Assembly: GCA_029532415.1 (NCBI GenBank)
Contig: JAQOTA010000038.1
Coordinates: forward strand, 62,001-126,000
Direction: 5' to 3'
Source: Marasmius tenuissimus
Lineage: Eukaryota > Basidiomycota > Agaricomycetes > Agaricales > Marasmiaceae
DNA: 64,000 nt
The notes below the pieces were generated by a model, which worked only from the letters and a program-made list of their open reading frames with translations, was not told the origin of the DNA and ran no database searches. Below, piece after piece: positions 36,819-48,856 of the stretch. How positions within the stretch are numbered: position 1 is the first letter of the stretch; each line of letters starts with the position of its first letter. The position numbers and the translations under genes are program-made.

Positions 36819-39585
36819 GACGGTCAAGAGGTGTTGACCTTGGTGGGTAGTTAACGAAGAAAAGAGCCCTAGACACAAGAGCGTGCAGGTGACAAAGGTT
36901 GAAAAGAACAAAAGCTGGAAGGTAATGCACTGGTTGAGGGTAGGTGGATTTTGACTAGTCTGTTCAATCGCATGCACTGTGAATCAGGGTTTGTCTGGGG
37001 AGGTACTCACGTATACGGTCCTCGCACCTTTAGGGTACTCTGAGTTTCACTGTAGATGATTTTACCCAGTGACGCGTGCTACAAGTGACTGGCCCTAGGT
37101 CTCAGGAGATCTCGTCCATTGAAATGTATGCCTGGAAATCCCGATGTGCTATCCTGGTCCACCCGGACCGGCTTCAGCTGAATCACGAGACTGAATTCGA
37201 GGCCATACATTCACTCACTGTTGCCACTAACTTGCTGACTCCGAAGCACGAGGAGTGGTGGAGTAAATGGTTCTGGGTCTGTCGCGAGATGTTTGCAAAT
37301 TCTGGCGCTGTTGATTCTAGTACTGGACTAGTAGACTGTCAATCTAAGGCTGGAGTCTATGCAGCTCCATGATCCGTATTGAGAAGATGCGTCTGAGACC
37401 CAAGTACCAGAATCAAAATGTCGCAAGTTCCATTCATTTCCGACAACTTTTATCAAGTATTGATACTCACCGCGGAAATCCTTCAATGAACGAAGACCCA
37501 TCGTCGACCTGACGTAGTGAGACATCCAGGTTGTTCCCTCCCTTCAATTCCTGGATCGATATATTTTCACTCGTTCTGAGGCCAGGTGAAGGACGTTCCG
37601 CGGCGTGAAAACTGAACCCATCGAAACCTGGAATGTCTCCATTTCCTCAGGCCATTTGTCGGTTTTCGGTAGAGAAATGTCAATGCAACATCTTCGCCAA
37701 GTCGCATGGGAGTTTTCGTACCACGCGAGAAAGTAACAGACAGCCCTCGCTGCAGTCAGCAACACGGCGAGAATTGAGACGTCAGATCATGGGTCAAGTC
37801 GGAAATTCGATGGGAGTAATTTGGGTTTCGGATCAAAGTTCTGGGACGAACTAAAAGAGGTCAGAGAGCAGCTCCTACATCTTTGACTGGTGAGCTTCAA
37901 TACGCTGCATCGTGAGCGTTGGGACCATCGGTATGGGCACAGTCGTGGGGATGATGAAGGCTTGGGAGAAACCCGGATCGTGGCGTGAGCGCTTCACTAA
38001 TACCGTCGGGGCCGACTTTTCCACAAACAGCCACAGCCACTTGCCACCTCCTAGGACTCGGAAACCGCCGATTCACTGCCAATAAGGATGATGCGCCTCT
38101 CGCCGAAACTTGACTGAAATAATTCTCCATAGCAGAGTTCTAGCAAGTATCGAACAACCGTAGCGACAGTCCGTGGACATGCTCTCATGTAGCGCGCAGA
38201 TTTCCAACAATCATTCACTTGGTTCTCCCCACTTGGTGAGAAACGCCGAATACATTTGGTGTAGTCACAATGGACAGAGGAGCACCTCCCAGAGGCCGGT
38301 AGGATGTCAATTTCCCCGTACTCGTCGGCATACATCGCATGACTAGGTATGCCATGGTACTGAACTACCCAGGGCTTCTAGATGCTTTTTTACAACTATT
38401 CTGGCGTCCCGGGGAGTCCGGTCTGCAATTGGAGTCTCAGCTAAATATTCACCCGGCCGCTTGTCCGTGGTAAGAACCTCCATCTGTCCGAGGAACTGAC
38501 TAACATTTTGTGGGCTGGGCGGTATGTCCTCAAGTGCTGCAAATTCTATATGTTATTTATCATTTTGCTTCCCGTTATCAGTAGCACTGGTACTGAGTTG
38601 TCACTTCTCTCTCTCATTGCATCCTTCCGAGTTTCTAACAGCACAGGAACGGTCCTTGTCAGCTTTACAGATAATTGTGGTATAAATCTTGTCATCCAGT
38701 CAGCAGGGTGACCAGCGAGTTTGCTATGAGGGCATCATGATCAGGAGTTCCGTGCCGAGCGTTATTGGCCTGAGAAAACCTTCGATCAACTTCGCGTGGT
38801 CAAGGTGTCTCGAGTTGCACTCTGTGGGCGTCGGTATACGTGTTTATGGGCGATAGGATTAACGTTCTCGGCAATTTATGGTCGGCCGCACCTACCGGAG
38901 CTCGTCGCTCACGGCCGTTCGCCCGACTCGAGTCAAACATTGCCCTTGGGGGGCAGGTGCTCTTTGACCACAAGTCAGGGCTCCGGTTTAGACTTTGCCA
39001 ATTCATCATTTCGAACTGAACTCGCGGCAAGCTGTGGCAGTGGTACCTCTTCCTCAGTCTAGAGCCTGGAGATACCCAGTAATGACGCGTAGCAGCAACT
39101 CGGCACGGGCGCGTGGGTTAGATGTTGACTTGCTGGCTCGGCCGTTCGCCGTTCCCACAGGTGGGGTTCCTCAATCTCCTTGTCGGGATGATCTCAAATC
39201 TCTTCGCCTCGACGCAGGAGCCCCGTCGGACGTAGCAAAAGATATAGAAGAGCAGAATGGCCTCACCCAGACCGCAATGGGCTTGACATTGAACGTACAT
39301 AAGCTCCGGTTTACCGCTACTTTTTTGCCTACAAAAGTCGACGGAGCTTGAAGCCACTTTTCGCCTTGCCACCATTCCCCAACCCGGTGTATCGCACGAC
39401 GTACTTTGAGCCTCTCGGACAATAGCGAGGTGAGTAAACACTTCGTTCCTGCGCGTCGATCAGGATCTACGTCTTGATGTTGGATATGACGACAGAAAAT
39501 CCATTCATTCCTTCCGTGAACAACGTTTTACGGACGCGGACGATTTTCCGGCGAAGGCGTTTAAGCTTCATCCCTGTCTTGTTAA
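36819..39585. other. Long intergenic region
   Basis: No supported gene. Minus frames at 37897-38130 and 38051-38335 (Cys-containing, 94 codons) and a plus frame at 38995-39351 lack domains, signal peptides or convincing splice context. Confidence 0.35.
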
Positions 39586-40915
39586 ATGTATCCGCCCTCC
39601 ATATCTCGTTTGACTCCCCCCGGATCTGAGAAGATGTCCTTCGCACTACCATTGCAGGCTCTCTCCAACTTCCAACTCGTCATAACCGTTCCTGGGGAAC
39701 GCTCTCTACCTCCAACATTCGAACTGAAGCCGTTACCACCACATCTTTTGTTGGGAGATGGTTCACCGACGTTCCCTACTTGTGTACAAGTCAGAGCGAA
39801 GGAGACAAGTCAAGGTCTGACGTTTGAGCTTACGGGCGACAACACACTCATTGGGCAGACGTCGTCTCTACTACCTACACCTCCTGGTGCGTTGCATTGT
39901 ATAGACTTGGTTGAGCTCGCGCTAATTGAGCTCTATTAGATTCTCTGTTGGGCTCCCCACCCCAAAGTTTATTACAACATGTAGGGATAGATACCGATTA
40001 CTTTGCGGCTGGTGAGTTGATCGACGCGTGCAAACCTACACTTGGAAGTCAAACTGACGCGTTCTATCTTTATCAGACGACTTCACGCAACACTTTCCCT
40101 CATGGAGTCATTTTGGCGAACTTGTGGACGAGACTCGTCAGTAGCTTTATCTTCCGGTTCCTCATAACGCGACGTCTAACGGCAACGTTCCGTAAACAGA
40201 AACAGACTCATTACTTTGCTCAACTCTGGCACATTCACAATCTATTGAGATCACACAACAAACTTTACAGTCTTCTGAGTTTGGTATCAACAATCCCCTA
40301 TCCTTCATGGAATCACCATTCAGCGTTTCGTCCAGCAAACAATTCTTCTCGAGGGATGCCAGCCCCGAGGATTTCGCTTCCAGTCCAGGATTCATGCTCC
40401 CCAGCTACGCGTCCCAAGTGATGACACCATTGGAATCTGGAACGCCCGCAGCCTCCCACGATATCATGACAGAGAACCCCTTGCCCTCACCCGCGTCGGT
40501 ACCCCCCTCCCCCAAATCCATCGTTCCTCGCAGCCGTAGTCGAAAGCCGTCCTCCTCCGATACCACCCCGGCCGAAAAGAAACCCGAACCGACGCAATCC
40601 AATCGCCCCCGTCCGTTCGCATGCCGATTCCCCGGCTGTGAACGCGTCTTCACGAGCAACTACACCCGCGAAACCCACATGTTGACTCACCGACCGAAAC
40701 GGAAGCAGACTTATCAGTGCACGGTGGGATGCAACGCGCTGTTTTCGCGGAAACATGATAGGTGGAGACATGAAGTGTCGCAACATGGGAAACCGAGTCA
40801 GTGGACGTGTTCGAGGTGTTCGCAATACTTTTCGTCTGAGAAGAGTTTGTCGGTTCATAATTGTGATCGTCCGATGCGGTTGCAGTGGAAGAATCAGAAT
40901 AGCTCTGCGGGTTAG
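39586..40915 (+). CDS. C2H2 zinc-finger protein (putative transcription factor)
   Basis: Four exons, 39586-39886, 39940-40011, 40077-40136 and 40200-40915, all GT-AG and in phase; 382 residues. The N-terminal half is low in motifs, with Pro/Ser-rich and Gln-rich stretches. A Ser/Pro segment (PSPASVPPSPKSIVPRSRSR) precedes the fingers. Finger 1: CRFPGC...HMLTH (C-x4-C-x12-H-x3-H). Finger 2: CTVGC...HEVSQH. Finger 3: CSRC...HNC. The tail after the fingers is short. ATG 39634 (MSFALPLQAL) is an alternative start. Predicted nuclear DNA-binding regulator; target genes unknown. It lies 1 kb upstream of the nucleolin gene on the same strand. Confidence 0.85.
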
Positions 40916-41888
40916 GTTGGTGGGGTTCTTTCTACTCTCCTCTTTCCCTTCCCCCCACTCGCCCGACGTGTGGATCCGGAGGGGAACATGGAAATTGTAT
41001 GGGTGTTGGATTTTTGGCGGGAAAACGTACGAGTTGTATTATCGGTATCCTCCTGGTTGGAATCGGAGTATTTCGACGCGGAGTGTCGGTCGAGCTTTAC
41101 CGGGATGATGTTTTTGATCGCCCGGTGGCATTCGCGGACCCACGGATGGCTGATGTCAATCTCTTGAAGAGTACAACGTGTATGTAGACACCCTTCCATC
41201 TTGTTGTCAATATCATGGCGATACCTAGGTAAATCTGTATGTAGTTCAGCCAAATATGGTGAATGGACCCTGTTGATTAGGACTTACACGGGGAAGGCGA
41301 GCCGTCTCGGACTTTCATCCATCTCACTGCTACGCCATCAAGCTGACTTGAGGAAGGGAGATTGAAGGTTTCAGGGAGGAGATCCGGCGAGTAGATGGTC
41401 GTAAAAGACCTTCTTCCAGGGCAACTGTCGAGAGCTATTCCGTAGTCATCCAATGAAGCTCCATTCTCTGGTTGTAGCGGGGTTGTCCGAGAGGCTTTTG
41501 GCCACGGCTATGGAACTTAGTTCGTGGTAGACGGCCGGGTCCGTGTTGAGACCTACGAATTATCGCTTTCGCGAGTGTGACTCCAGAGTTAAAGACATTG
41601 CAGCTAACATTAATGTAAGGTAAAAGTGCCTGTGGGGCTGAGACCTGAGGTGTCCAGGAGCAGCTGCATTCGAGGCGAACCGTGGCGGGTGTCGAGAGGT
41701 GTAGAGAGCATGTAGGTAAGCGCCCACAAGGTATGAGGCGCCTAACATTGTGATTACATAACCGTTCACAATCGACCTGCCCTCAAGTCATTTTTTCCAG
41801 ACCCTCTCACGGAATTTATTTTCCGGCGCTACCTTCTTTTCGGTCACTCCCCTCACTTCACACCTCACCCCCACCTTCGCTTACCACG
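40916..41888. other. Intergenic region with nucleolin promoter
   Basis: The last 80 bases are C/T-rich (cactcccctcacttcacacc...), typical of strongly expressed fungal genes. No other gene supported. Confidence 0.4.
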
Positions 41889-44033
41889 ATGGCCAAATCC
41901 GAAAAGACAGAGAAAAAGTCGAAATCGACTACGAAGGCCAAAGCGAGTGGGATTCCTACCTCGACTGAGATCTTGGAAAAGGCCAGGGCGGTATGTTTTT
42001 CCCTATGTTATAATCTCGGTTGGGATTATTTTTTTTGACGTTTGGGATTGCAGGGAAAGGAGAAGGTGTCGAAAAAGTCTGACAGCGCTAAGAAGACCGA
42101 GGTGAAGAAGACTGAGGTGAAGAAGAAGGCCAAGAAGGAAGAAAAGCCTGCGCCGAAGGCGAAGGGCAAGGTATGTTTTTTTGCTATCGGCGTTGAGGGT
42201 TGAAGGATCTGACGTTTGTGTGTGTGTGTGCTAGGCCAAAGACGACTCGGACTCGGAATCTTCAGAGTCGGAATCTGAGAGCGAGGAGGAGAAAAAGCCT
42301 GTAAAGGCAGCAGTAAATGGCAAGGTACGATCAATCTCACTCGATTTGTTTTCATGGTTGGCTTAACCTTAAACTCGTACACAGGCTAAAGCGAATGGTA
42401 AAGCTCAGCCATCGAAGGAGGTGAAGAAGCCTGCGGCCAAGGGCAAGGTGCGTGATCAATCGCTATTCAACCTCATTAGCACGAGTTGACTGACCCCCAT
42501 CCTCAGGCCAAGGACGACTCGGACTCGGACTCTTCAGACTCTGAGAGTGATAGCGAGGAAGAGAAACCGAAGGCTCAACAAGTCAAGGCTGCTCCCTCAC
42601 CAGCGAAGAAGGCAGCCGATAGTGACAGCGAGTCATCTGAGAGCGACAGTGACGAAGAGCCGCCTAAGAAGGCCGCTCCTGCTGCTGTTGCTGCAAAGAA
42701 GGACGATTCTTCAGACGACTCGGACTCGGACTCTGACTCATCTGACGAGGAAGAAGCGAAGAAACCTGCTGCTCCGGCTGCCAAATCAAAACCTGTTGCT
42801 GCTGCTGCTTCGAAGAAGGACGACTCGGACTCGGACTCGTCAGATTCTGATTCATCAGACGACGAGGCAGAGAAGAAACCTGCTCCCAAAGCCGCCGTTG
42901 CTGCGAAGAAGGACGATTCGTCTGATTCCGACTCTTCCGACTCCGACTCTGACGAGGAGGAAGCGAAGCCCAAGGCCGCTGCTAAAAAGGGTCCTTCGCC
43001 GACCGAGAGCTCTGATTCTTCTGACGACTCGTCCGATGATGACTCGGACGTCGACATGGCTGACGAGACGAAGAGTGCGCCTGTAACCAACGGTACGTCT
43101 CGTCATACACTCTCTCAACTGGTCCCGATACTCACCTTTCTTCATGTAGGCAAGCGCAAAGCGCCAGATACCGAATCTGCCCCACCCAAAAAGGTCAAAC
43201 TGGCCAACGGCGATGCCGCCCCCGCTCAAAGCGAAGAAACCGAAACTCATTCGATCTTCGTCGGCCAACTCTCGTGGAACGTCGACAACGACTGGCTCGC
43301 GCAGGAGTTTGCTTCGTGCGGTGAGGTCACCTCGGCTAACGTTCAGCTCGATCGAGACTCCGGACGTTCGAGAGGGTTCGGATACGTCCACTTTTCGTCG
43401 GCTGATGCTGTTGAGAAGGCTTTACAAGAGATGAACGGGAAGGAGATCGATGGACGGGCGGTGAGGGTAGATAAGTCGACGGGACCACCGACGGGTGCTG
43501 CTGCTAGGGAGAAGAGGGCCAAGGCATTCGGAGACTCGACGAGCCCGCCGAGTTCGACGTTGTTTGTTGGGAACCTTGCGTTTTCGGCGACGGAGGACGG
43601 TGTGTGGGAGTTTTTCAGCGAGTATGGGGTTAAGAGTGTGAGGTTACCGACGGATAGGGATACTGGTAAGCCGAAGGGCTTTGGCTATGTCGAGTTTGAG
43701 AGCTTGGATGGGGCCAAGGCTGCATACGAGGCCAAGTCGGGAGGCGATCTTGAGGGCAGGACTGTCAGGTTGGATTACTCGCAGCCTAGGGATTCGTCGG
43801 GTGGCGGTGGCGGACGTGGCGGATTTGGCGGAGGATTTGGGGGACGTGGAGGTCGTGGCGGCGGTGACCGAGGTTTCGGTGGTCGCGGTGGTCGGGGAGG
43901 CGGTGACCGAGGATTTGGCGGACGCGGTGGCGGGAGGGGAGGCCGTGGCGGTGGAAGGGGTGGACCACCCAGGGCGGGGAATGTCCGGTCGGGAGGAATT
44001 GTCCCTCACGAAAACAAAAAGATCACCTTTTAA
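41889..44033 (+). CDS. Nucleolin / Nsr1 / gar2-like nucleolar protein
   Basis: Nucleolar pre-rRNA processing factor. Start MAKSEKTEKKSKSTTKAK. The first exons are short, each ending GK or KA at a GT donor (introns after 41991, 42169, 42324, 42447). They encode Lys/Ala-rich linkers alternating with acidic Ser/Asp tracts (DSDSDSSDSDSDEEE type) that are probable CK2 sites. A further intron lies at 43094-43149. RRM1: HSIFVGQLSWNVDNDWLAQE, RGFGYVHF. RRM2: STLFVGNLAFSATEDGVW, KGFGYVEF. C-terminal RGG/GAR domain with GGRGGRGGGDRGFGG repeats, expected to be arginine-methylated. A (GT)n tract lies in the intron near 42219. Long open frames on other strands here are by-products of the biased acidic and Gly-rich codons. 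Confidence 0.95.
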
Positions 44034-44505
44034 ATAGGTTGCGATCTACACTATGCATTTCTTGACATTTACGGTTATGCCCCCATGTACGTTTGCGATA
44101 GCGATACCACAGTACTCATATTGATATGTGCATGTTTGCATCTTCATTCAGTCCGGGATCTTTTCTCACCAAACTGCCACGAGCTTGGTCGTAAAGTCGA
44201 CGCCCCCTGCTAGAGTATAATATGAGGTAAAGTTACAAACATTCAAACTACCTACAACGCTCGGCAGAGGTTGGAGATCTGTCCAAAATATAGACGTCTA
44301 GACGCTGACCGAGATGGTGGACAATATTGAACTACCGGCCCGCCCTGGCCCCGCCGGGGTCACGTCCTCATGATCAGGACCCAGGCCTCAAGGCCTCAAC
44401 GTTCAACGCCACCAGACGCCACCCTGTTTGGCAGACACGCGACCGCCGTCTCCCTCAAACCCCCAACCACCATTATCATCGACGAAGACAACCCTTTGCT
44501 AATTC
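44034..44505. other. Intergenic
   Basis: 3' flank of nucleolin and 5' flank of the HET gene. No further feature supported. Confidence 0.4.
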
Positions 44506-46812
44506 ATGGCTTCACTTGTACGCTACGCGGCGGGTACTATTGCTGTATGTCTCCTAATCCTTGCCTTTTGTACTAAATCTAGACTCATCTTACTTCGCCT
44601 TGAGGCTCGATGTCTTCCCAAGTTCGAGCACCAACGTCTAGAACTTTCTAGCGATTCCAAGCCATTTCGCCTTTTGAAGATAGAACCCTGGACAAGCGAC
44701 CTCCTACTCCGTTGCTCAGTGAAAGAGGTTGGCCTTGTAACAGAACCCGTCTACGAAGCGCTGTCATACACGTGGTTCATTGACGGCGACTTTGGACCAC
44801 CCACCAAAGGCACAATGCAAACGATCGTTTGCAACGGGAAGGCTCTCGAGATACACCAAAATCTATACGACGCCCTGCTGCAACTGCGTGCGCTCGACAG
44901 AGGACATCTGTATTGGATCGATGCGATCTGCATCGACCAGGAGTTCGACGACGAAAAGAGCGCGCAAGTTAACATGATGGGTGACATTTTTAGTAACGCA
45001 GAGAACGTGATTGTGTGGTTGGGCAAGGGTTCCCTCATCACGTCTACGGCGATAACATTGAATCGACCGTTGTTCTGCGATAACCACGAACGTCCCCTGC
45101 TTGAAATAATGGGCGAATCCGTGAAGTCCAACTTGAACACGGGTGGGCTCAAAGCGATCACGACTATGGCCAGGATGGGGGCAATGATGGTCTCGATTTC
45201 CTGGATCATCGGTAGAGGATTCTTCGAGAGAGTGTGGACCCTGCAAGAGGTAGTGCTTGCAAAAAGGCTGGTGTTCTTCATCGGTGATCAGCAGATTCCA
45301 CTCGAAAATCTTGCCAACAACTTTCCGTACATCGATCTTGAGCCCGGCCTCCAGACAAACTCCGAAGCCATGTTTGGCCAGATACCTCTACGGCTCCGTG
45401 GGCTCACATTTACATTTGCCACACGTCAGAGGTTTCTCGAGGGCCAGCTCTGCGCATTAGAAAAGGTCGTCGCCGAAATTCGGATGCGGAAGACAAGCAA
45501 GCCATCCGATAAAGTGTTTTCCATCCTTTCTATCGCACTTGCAGACTCGAAGGACCCAGGTTTACAGAGGCTCAGAGCAGATTATAGGAAAAAGGTCGAC
45601 AAGGTTTATTCTCACCGCGCCATGCAACTACTCATGGGCCAGACTGGTCTATTCCTGCTCTCTCTTGTGGGCCAGTTGCGGGACGGTGCCACTGAACACA
45701 TCGCTTATCCTGCCGTGTCCACAGCGTACATGACTCGAGGTGTCGCCTTCGTCCCAGGTCTACCATCTTGGGTACCAGACCTAACCGCACCGCCAAGACC
45801 TATTCCCTTCCGTGATCTCAAGCAGACCACGTTCTTTGAAACTCCATTCCCATCTATCGAAGGTTCATTTAGCGTCCCAAATTGGAACGAATATTTCGAT
45901 TACAAAGGCGTTGAAACACCTCCGTCACTGAGGTTGAATCTGAAGGCATCTACTATAGGTATCGTCAAGAAGAAGGGCGACTGGGTGGATACGAAATTTG
46001 GTCTGGTACCCTGGAAGTTTCTCGAGATACCGGTCGGTTTGGGGACGACCTATCGACCCACTGGAGAACCGGTAATTCAAGCGTTTCAGGATACGCTTAT
46101 AGCTGCGGAGCTTGCTGCAGCCCACTATCAATACCAAACAGAGTGGGGTACCACCGTACCCATCAATGAATCTCACTTCACGGAGTGGTTCATTGCGATG
46201 GTCGAGAACACTCCTTACTACGGGCCATACGTGGGAGAATACATCCTACAGGATCACGACATGGAGTTCTCACCGGAAGAGCTCCTTGTTGACCCGCTCG
46301 AGGGCAAGACACACCATACTATCGTGGAGAACATGGTTAGAGGTAAACACAAGCTCAATGCGATCCGCCATTTTCTGGACATGTTTGATGGTCCGCAGTA
46401 TAACCTTCGCCAGAGAATCAAAGAAAGGGACGACAGGAAGCAGGCACAACGCGGATATCATTTCCGTAAGGCGGTTCGGATGGATCGAATCCCGGAGTCA
46501 ACGACGTTCACGCCCTACATGCAGTTGTTCAATAGTATCTACCTGCATCGGTGTCTCTTCACGACTGAAAACGGCTTCATGGGTATAGGGCCTTGGACGG
46601 TACAGGAAGGAGACGTCGTGATGTTTGTCGCAGGAGGATACGTGCCGTATATATTCCGTCCGTCCTTGAAAGAGCCGGGGTGCTGGGAGCTGGTGGGCGA
46701 AGCTTATTGCCACGGGTTGATGTGTAGTACTAACGAGGAATTCGGAGTCATTGAGCCTCGAGGGCTAGATTTCTTGGGGGAGGTCAAGTTCGAGACAATC
46801 ACTGTTGTCTGA
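44506..46812 (+). CDS. HET-domain (heterokaryon incompatibility) protein with N-terminal membrane segment
   Basis: Single exon, 768 residues. A hydrophobic segment at about residues 7-30 (AAGTIAVCLLILAFC) suggests membrane anchoring. The HET domain follows: YEALSYTWFIDG, a nucleotide-like IVCNGKALEIHQNL, LYWIDAICIDQEFDDEKSAQ, IFSNAENVIVWLG and RVWTLQEVVLAKR. The C-terminus has GDVVMFVAGGYVPYIFRP, ELVGEAYCHGLM, the usual HET-protein ending. HET domains trigger cell death on non-self recognition in ascomycetes; in basidiomycetes the role is largely inferred. No partner gene (NLR, patatin) is next to it. Downstream is a strong hairpin at 47234-47313. Confidence 0.9.
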   Translation: MASLVRYAAGTIAVCLLILAFCTKSRLILLRLEARCLPKFEHQRLELSSDSKPFRLLKIEPWTSDLLLRCSVKEVGLVTEPVYEALSYTWFIDGDFGPPTKGTMQTIVCNGKALEIHQNLYDALLQLRALDRGHLYWIDAICIDQEFDDEKSAQVNMMGDIFSNAENVIVWLGKGSLITSTAITLNRPLFCDNHERPLLEIMGESVKSNLNTGGLKAITTMARMGAMMVSISWIIGRGFFERVWTLQEVVLAKRLVFFIGDQQIPLENLANNFPYIDLEPGLQTNSEAMFGQIPLRLRGLTFTFATRQRFLEGQLCALEKVVAEIRMRKTSKPSDKVFSILSIALADSKDPGLQRLRADYRKKVDKVYSHRAMQLLMGQTGLFLLSLVGQLRDGATEHIAYPAVSTAYMTRGVAFVPGLPSWVPDLTAPPRPIPFRDLKQTTFFETPFPSIEGSFSVPNWNEYFDYKGVETPPSLRLNLKASTIGIVKKKGDWVDTKFGLVPWKFLEIPVGLGTTYRPTGEPVIQAFQDTLIAAELAAAHYQYQTEWGTTVPINESHFTEWFIAMVENTPYYGPYVGEYILQDHDMEFSPEELLVDPLEGKTHHTIVENMVRGKHKLNAIRHFLDMFDGPQYNLRQRIKERDDRKQAQRGYHFRKAVRMDRIPESTTFTPYMQLFNSIYLHRCLFTTENGFMGIGPWTVQEGDVVMFVAGGYVPYIFRPSLKEPGCWELVGEAYCHGLMCSTNEEFGVIEPRGLDFLGEVKFETITVV

Positions 46813-47533
46813 GCGTTCATACTCACTTGGTACCTATTTAACTATCATAGACGGACTATTGAGGTGGAGATTGCGGAGACACAGTCGGTATTCAACACGA
46901 TAATATTTATTGATTGCCACATCACATAGGAACATTGTAAGAACAATATCCAACGAACAGACAACGACTAGAATATATGGCAGGGAGGCATATCGAAAGT
47001 TGATGACGACCGACAAACGGTGGATGCGTGTCCATGTTGAAAGAAAGCTCGGTCTATGTCCCGACTCTCGAATGATTCTGAGGTTGCAGTTTCGAGGCTT
47101 GGTGAGTGCTACGTAACCAAGTGCGAGATCTCAAACTTGTAACACCTAATGTAAGGGCGTCCATGCAGGCTAACGTTCAGACATCGACCGAAAGCTTTCG
47201 ATCTATGCACGCTCACTCGTTTGATCCTCAAACCTAGACTCGAAACCATTCACTCCGCCCCCCTCGTGCCTCGGGGTTGAGGCACGAGCGCGGTGGGTGA
47301 ATGGCCTTGAGTCTACCTCAAACCGCTGACGAATTGCTGATACGCAGGCTTGAATTTGAAGACAAACGTTGGATCTAGAGCGCTAACATATCATACCCCG
47401 CAAACAGCTTCCACAAGTTCTTAGAAAAGTTCAAAAATATTATAGGATATCAGTAGGCTAGAGATCTATGCAACCCTTCAACTGAGAGAAAGAGCTAATG
47501 GAATCGTCCAGTGGTCATGATCTATTCCCAAGA
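46813..47533. other. Intergenic region between convergent genes
   Basis: Lies between the HET gene and the convergent hydrolase. It contains the inverted repeat at 47234-47313; otherwise no gene seen. Confidence 0.45.
47234..47313. repeat. Long imperfect inverted repeat (hairpin)
   Basis: Left arm TAGACTCGAAACCATTCACT... through CTCGTGCCTC; loop GGGGTT; right arm GAGGCACGAG... through GTGAATGGCCTTGAGTCTA. Arms of about 37 nt match with a few mismatches. It may be a foldback mini-element, a transcription terminator-like structure between convergent genes, or a small-RNA precursor. Confidence 0.7.
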
Positions 47534-48856
47534 CTATTCCAGTCCTTCGATCCAGGCAAGAAGATCGCGGTTGAGCTCATCCCTCGCCTCCCACTGAACC
47601 CAATGCCCAGCGTTGTACAAATGGATGGTCGAGTTGGGGCTGGTACCTTGTGTTGACGTGATCTGCCCTGGAGCGACTGCTATGAAATCTTTCAAGGCGG
47701 CACCAAAGAAGACTGGTTTCTCCACAACAATGTTCTCTGGTGGAATATCTGCACCCGAATATCAGATCTCAGTACAATGCGAATGAAAAGGCGACCTTAC
47801 TCTTGTTGTCCTCGGCTTCGATACCTAAAACCAAAATTTTGTACCAGGCCAACGAGGCTTCAACAGCATCGGGAACGCTATAGGCCCTCAGATAGTGTGC
47901 CTCTTCCTAGAAACATAACGAGATGAATATAGTCGAGACGCAGAAGGCCAGTTAACTCACCTCTGGGCTCCAAACAGTAGATGTGGACCTCCGGTCATCC
48001 GTCACCCAAGCTTCCAACGCGCCCAAGGGAGACCAGTGTTCAATAAACTCGACCGCATTCGCGCTATGGACTAAACTGAATAACGACTCGAGCCGGTCTT
48101 CAAGGATCTCATGTGCGCCAGGCCGACCAAAGAGTTCCCAATAACCGAAGACCTCGTACCCCAATGCTGCTTTCGTCTGGAAAATTGCTCGGTCCAAATC
48201 TCTGGCCACACCGAATAAGATCCGGGATGCACTCACGAGGTTGTTCACCATCATGTAGGGTGTCTCATAAAAACCTAGTCCGCTGTTTCCAACGGCCAAG
48301 AATCCAAAGGCAGAGAATCTATCTGGGAAGTAGTTTGCAAGTCTTGTAGTAATCTTGGATCCCCTAGAAACCAACAATGAGTCTACGAAGCTTTCGGGGT
48401 GAGGAATGTAGCTGGTACTCACCAGTCATGCCCGACAACGATAACATTGTTATCAACAGATTCGGCGTCCAGGATATCCACGATATCTCGGCTGATTGAG
48501 CTCGACTTGTACGCCTCTGGGTCTGTTGGCTTGTTTGTGTTCCCATAGCCCAACATATCTGGTACGATCAATCCATACCCTGCCTCCTTGAAAAAGTCGA
48601 TCTGGAAGCGGTAGTCGTATGAAAGTCCGGGCCAACCGTGCACGAAGACGAGAAAACGCTTGTCGCTGTCAGCAGGGGGCGAGAAGTAATAGTTGTAATT
48701 GATTCCGCGAGAGGTGGTTATGTTCTTGTAGTTGGCTGGGTCGAGAATATCCCGTTTACTGAGGCCCGTAGTTGCAGCCGAGACTCCAGTGGGAGTCAAT
48801 GGTAGAGATACCAAGGCGACGAATACGGTAGCGAGAAATGAGATCGAGAGACGCAT
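47534..48856 (-). CDS. Secreted alpha/beta hydrolase, epoxide hydrolase-like
   Basis: Four or five exons on the minus strand. The start at 48856 gives the signal peptide MRLSISFLATVFVALVSLPL; an in-frame ATG at 48946 would bury it, so it was not chosen. Motifs: oxyanion segment FVHGWPGLSYDY, DMLGYGNTNKP, nucleophile Asp in VVGHDWGSK (split by an intron at the Trp codon), and catalytic His in NAGHWVQWEARDEL near the end. This order is that of soluble epoxide hydrolases and related dehalogenase-fold enzymes, with Asp (not Ser) as nucleophile. A lid domain sits between. Likely extracellular hydrolysis of epoxides or a related ester/halide; substrate unknown. Frame intact. Confidence 0.85.

Noticed and set aside
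36819..36977. N-terminal extension of the minus-strand RRM protein from ATG 36977
   Set aside because: The extension is hydrophobic and unrelated to nucleolin; MAKVETKPHSLFVG begins just before RRM1.
42547..43391. Several long frames on both strands inside the nucleolin gene
   Set aside because: They arise from repetitive Ser/Asp/Lys codons; only the frame with RRM and RGG motifs makes sense.
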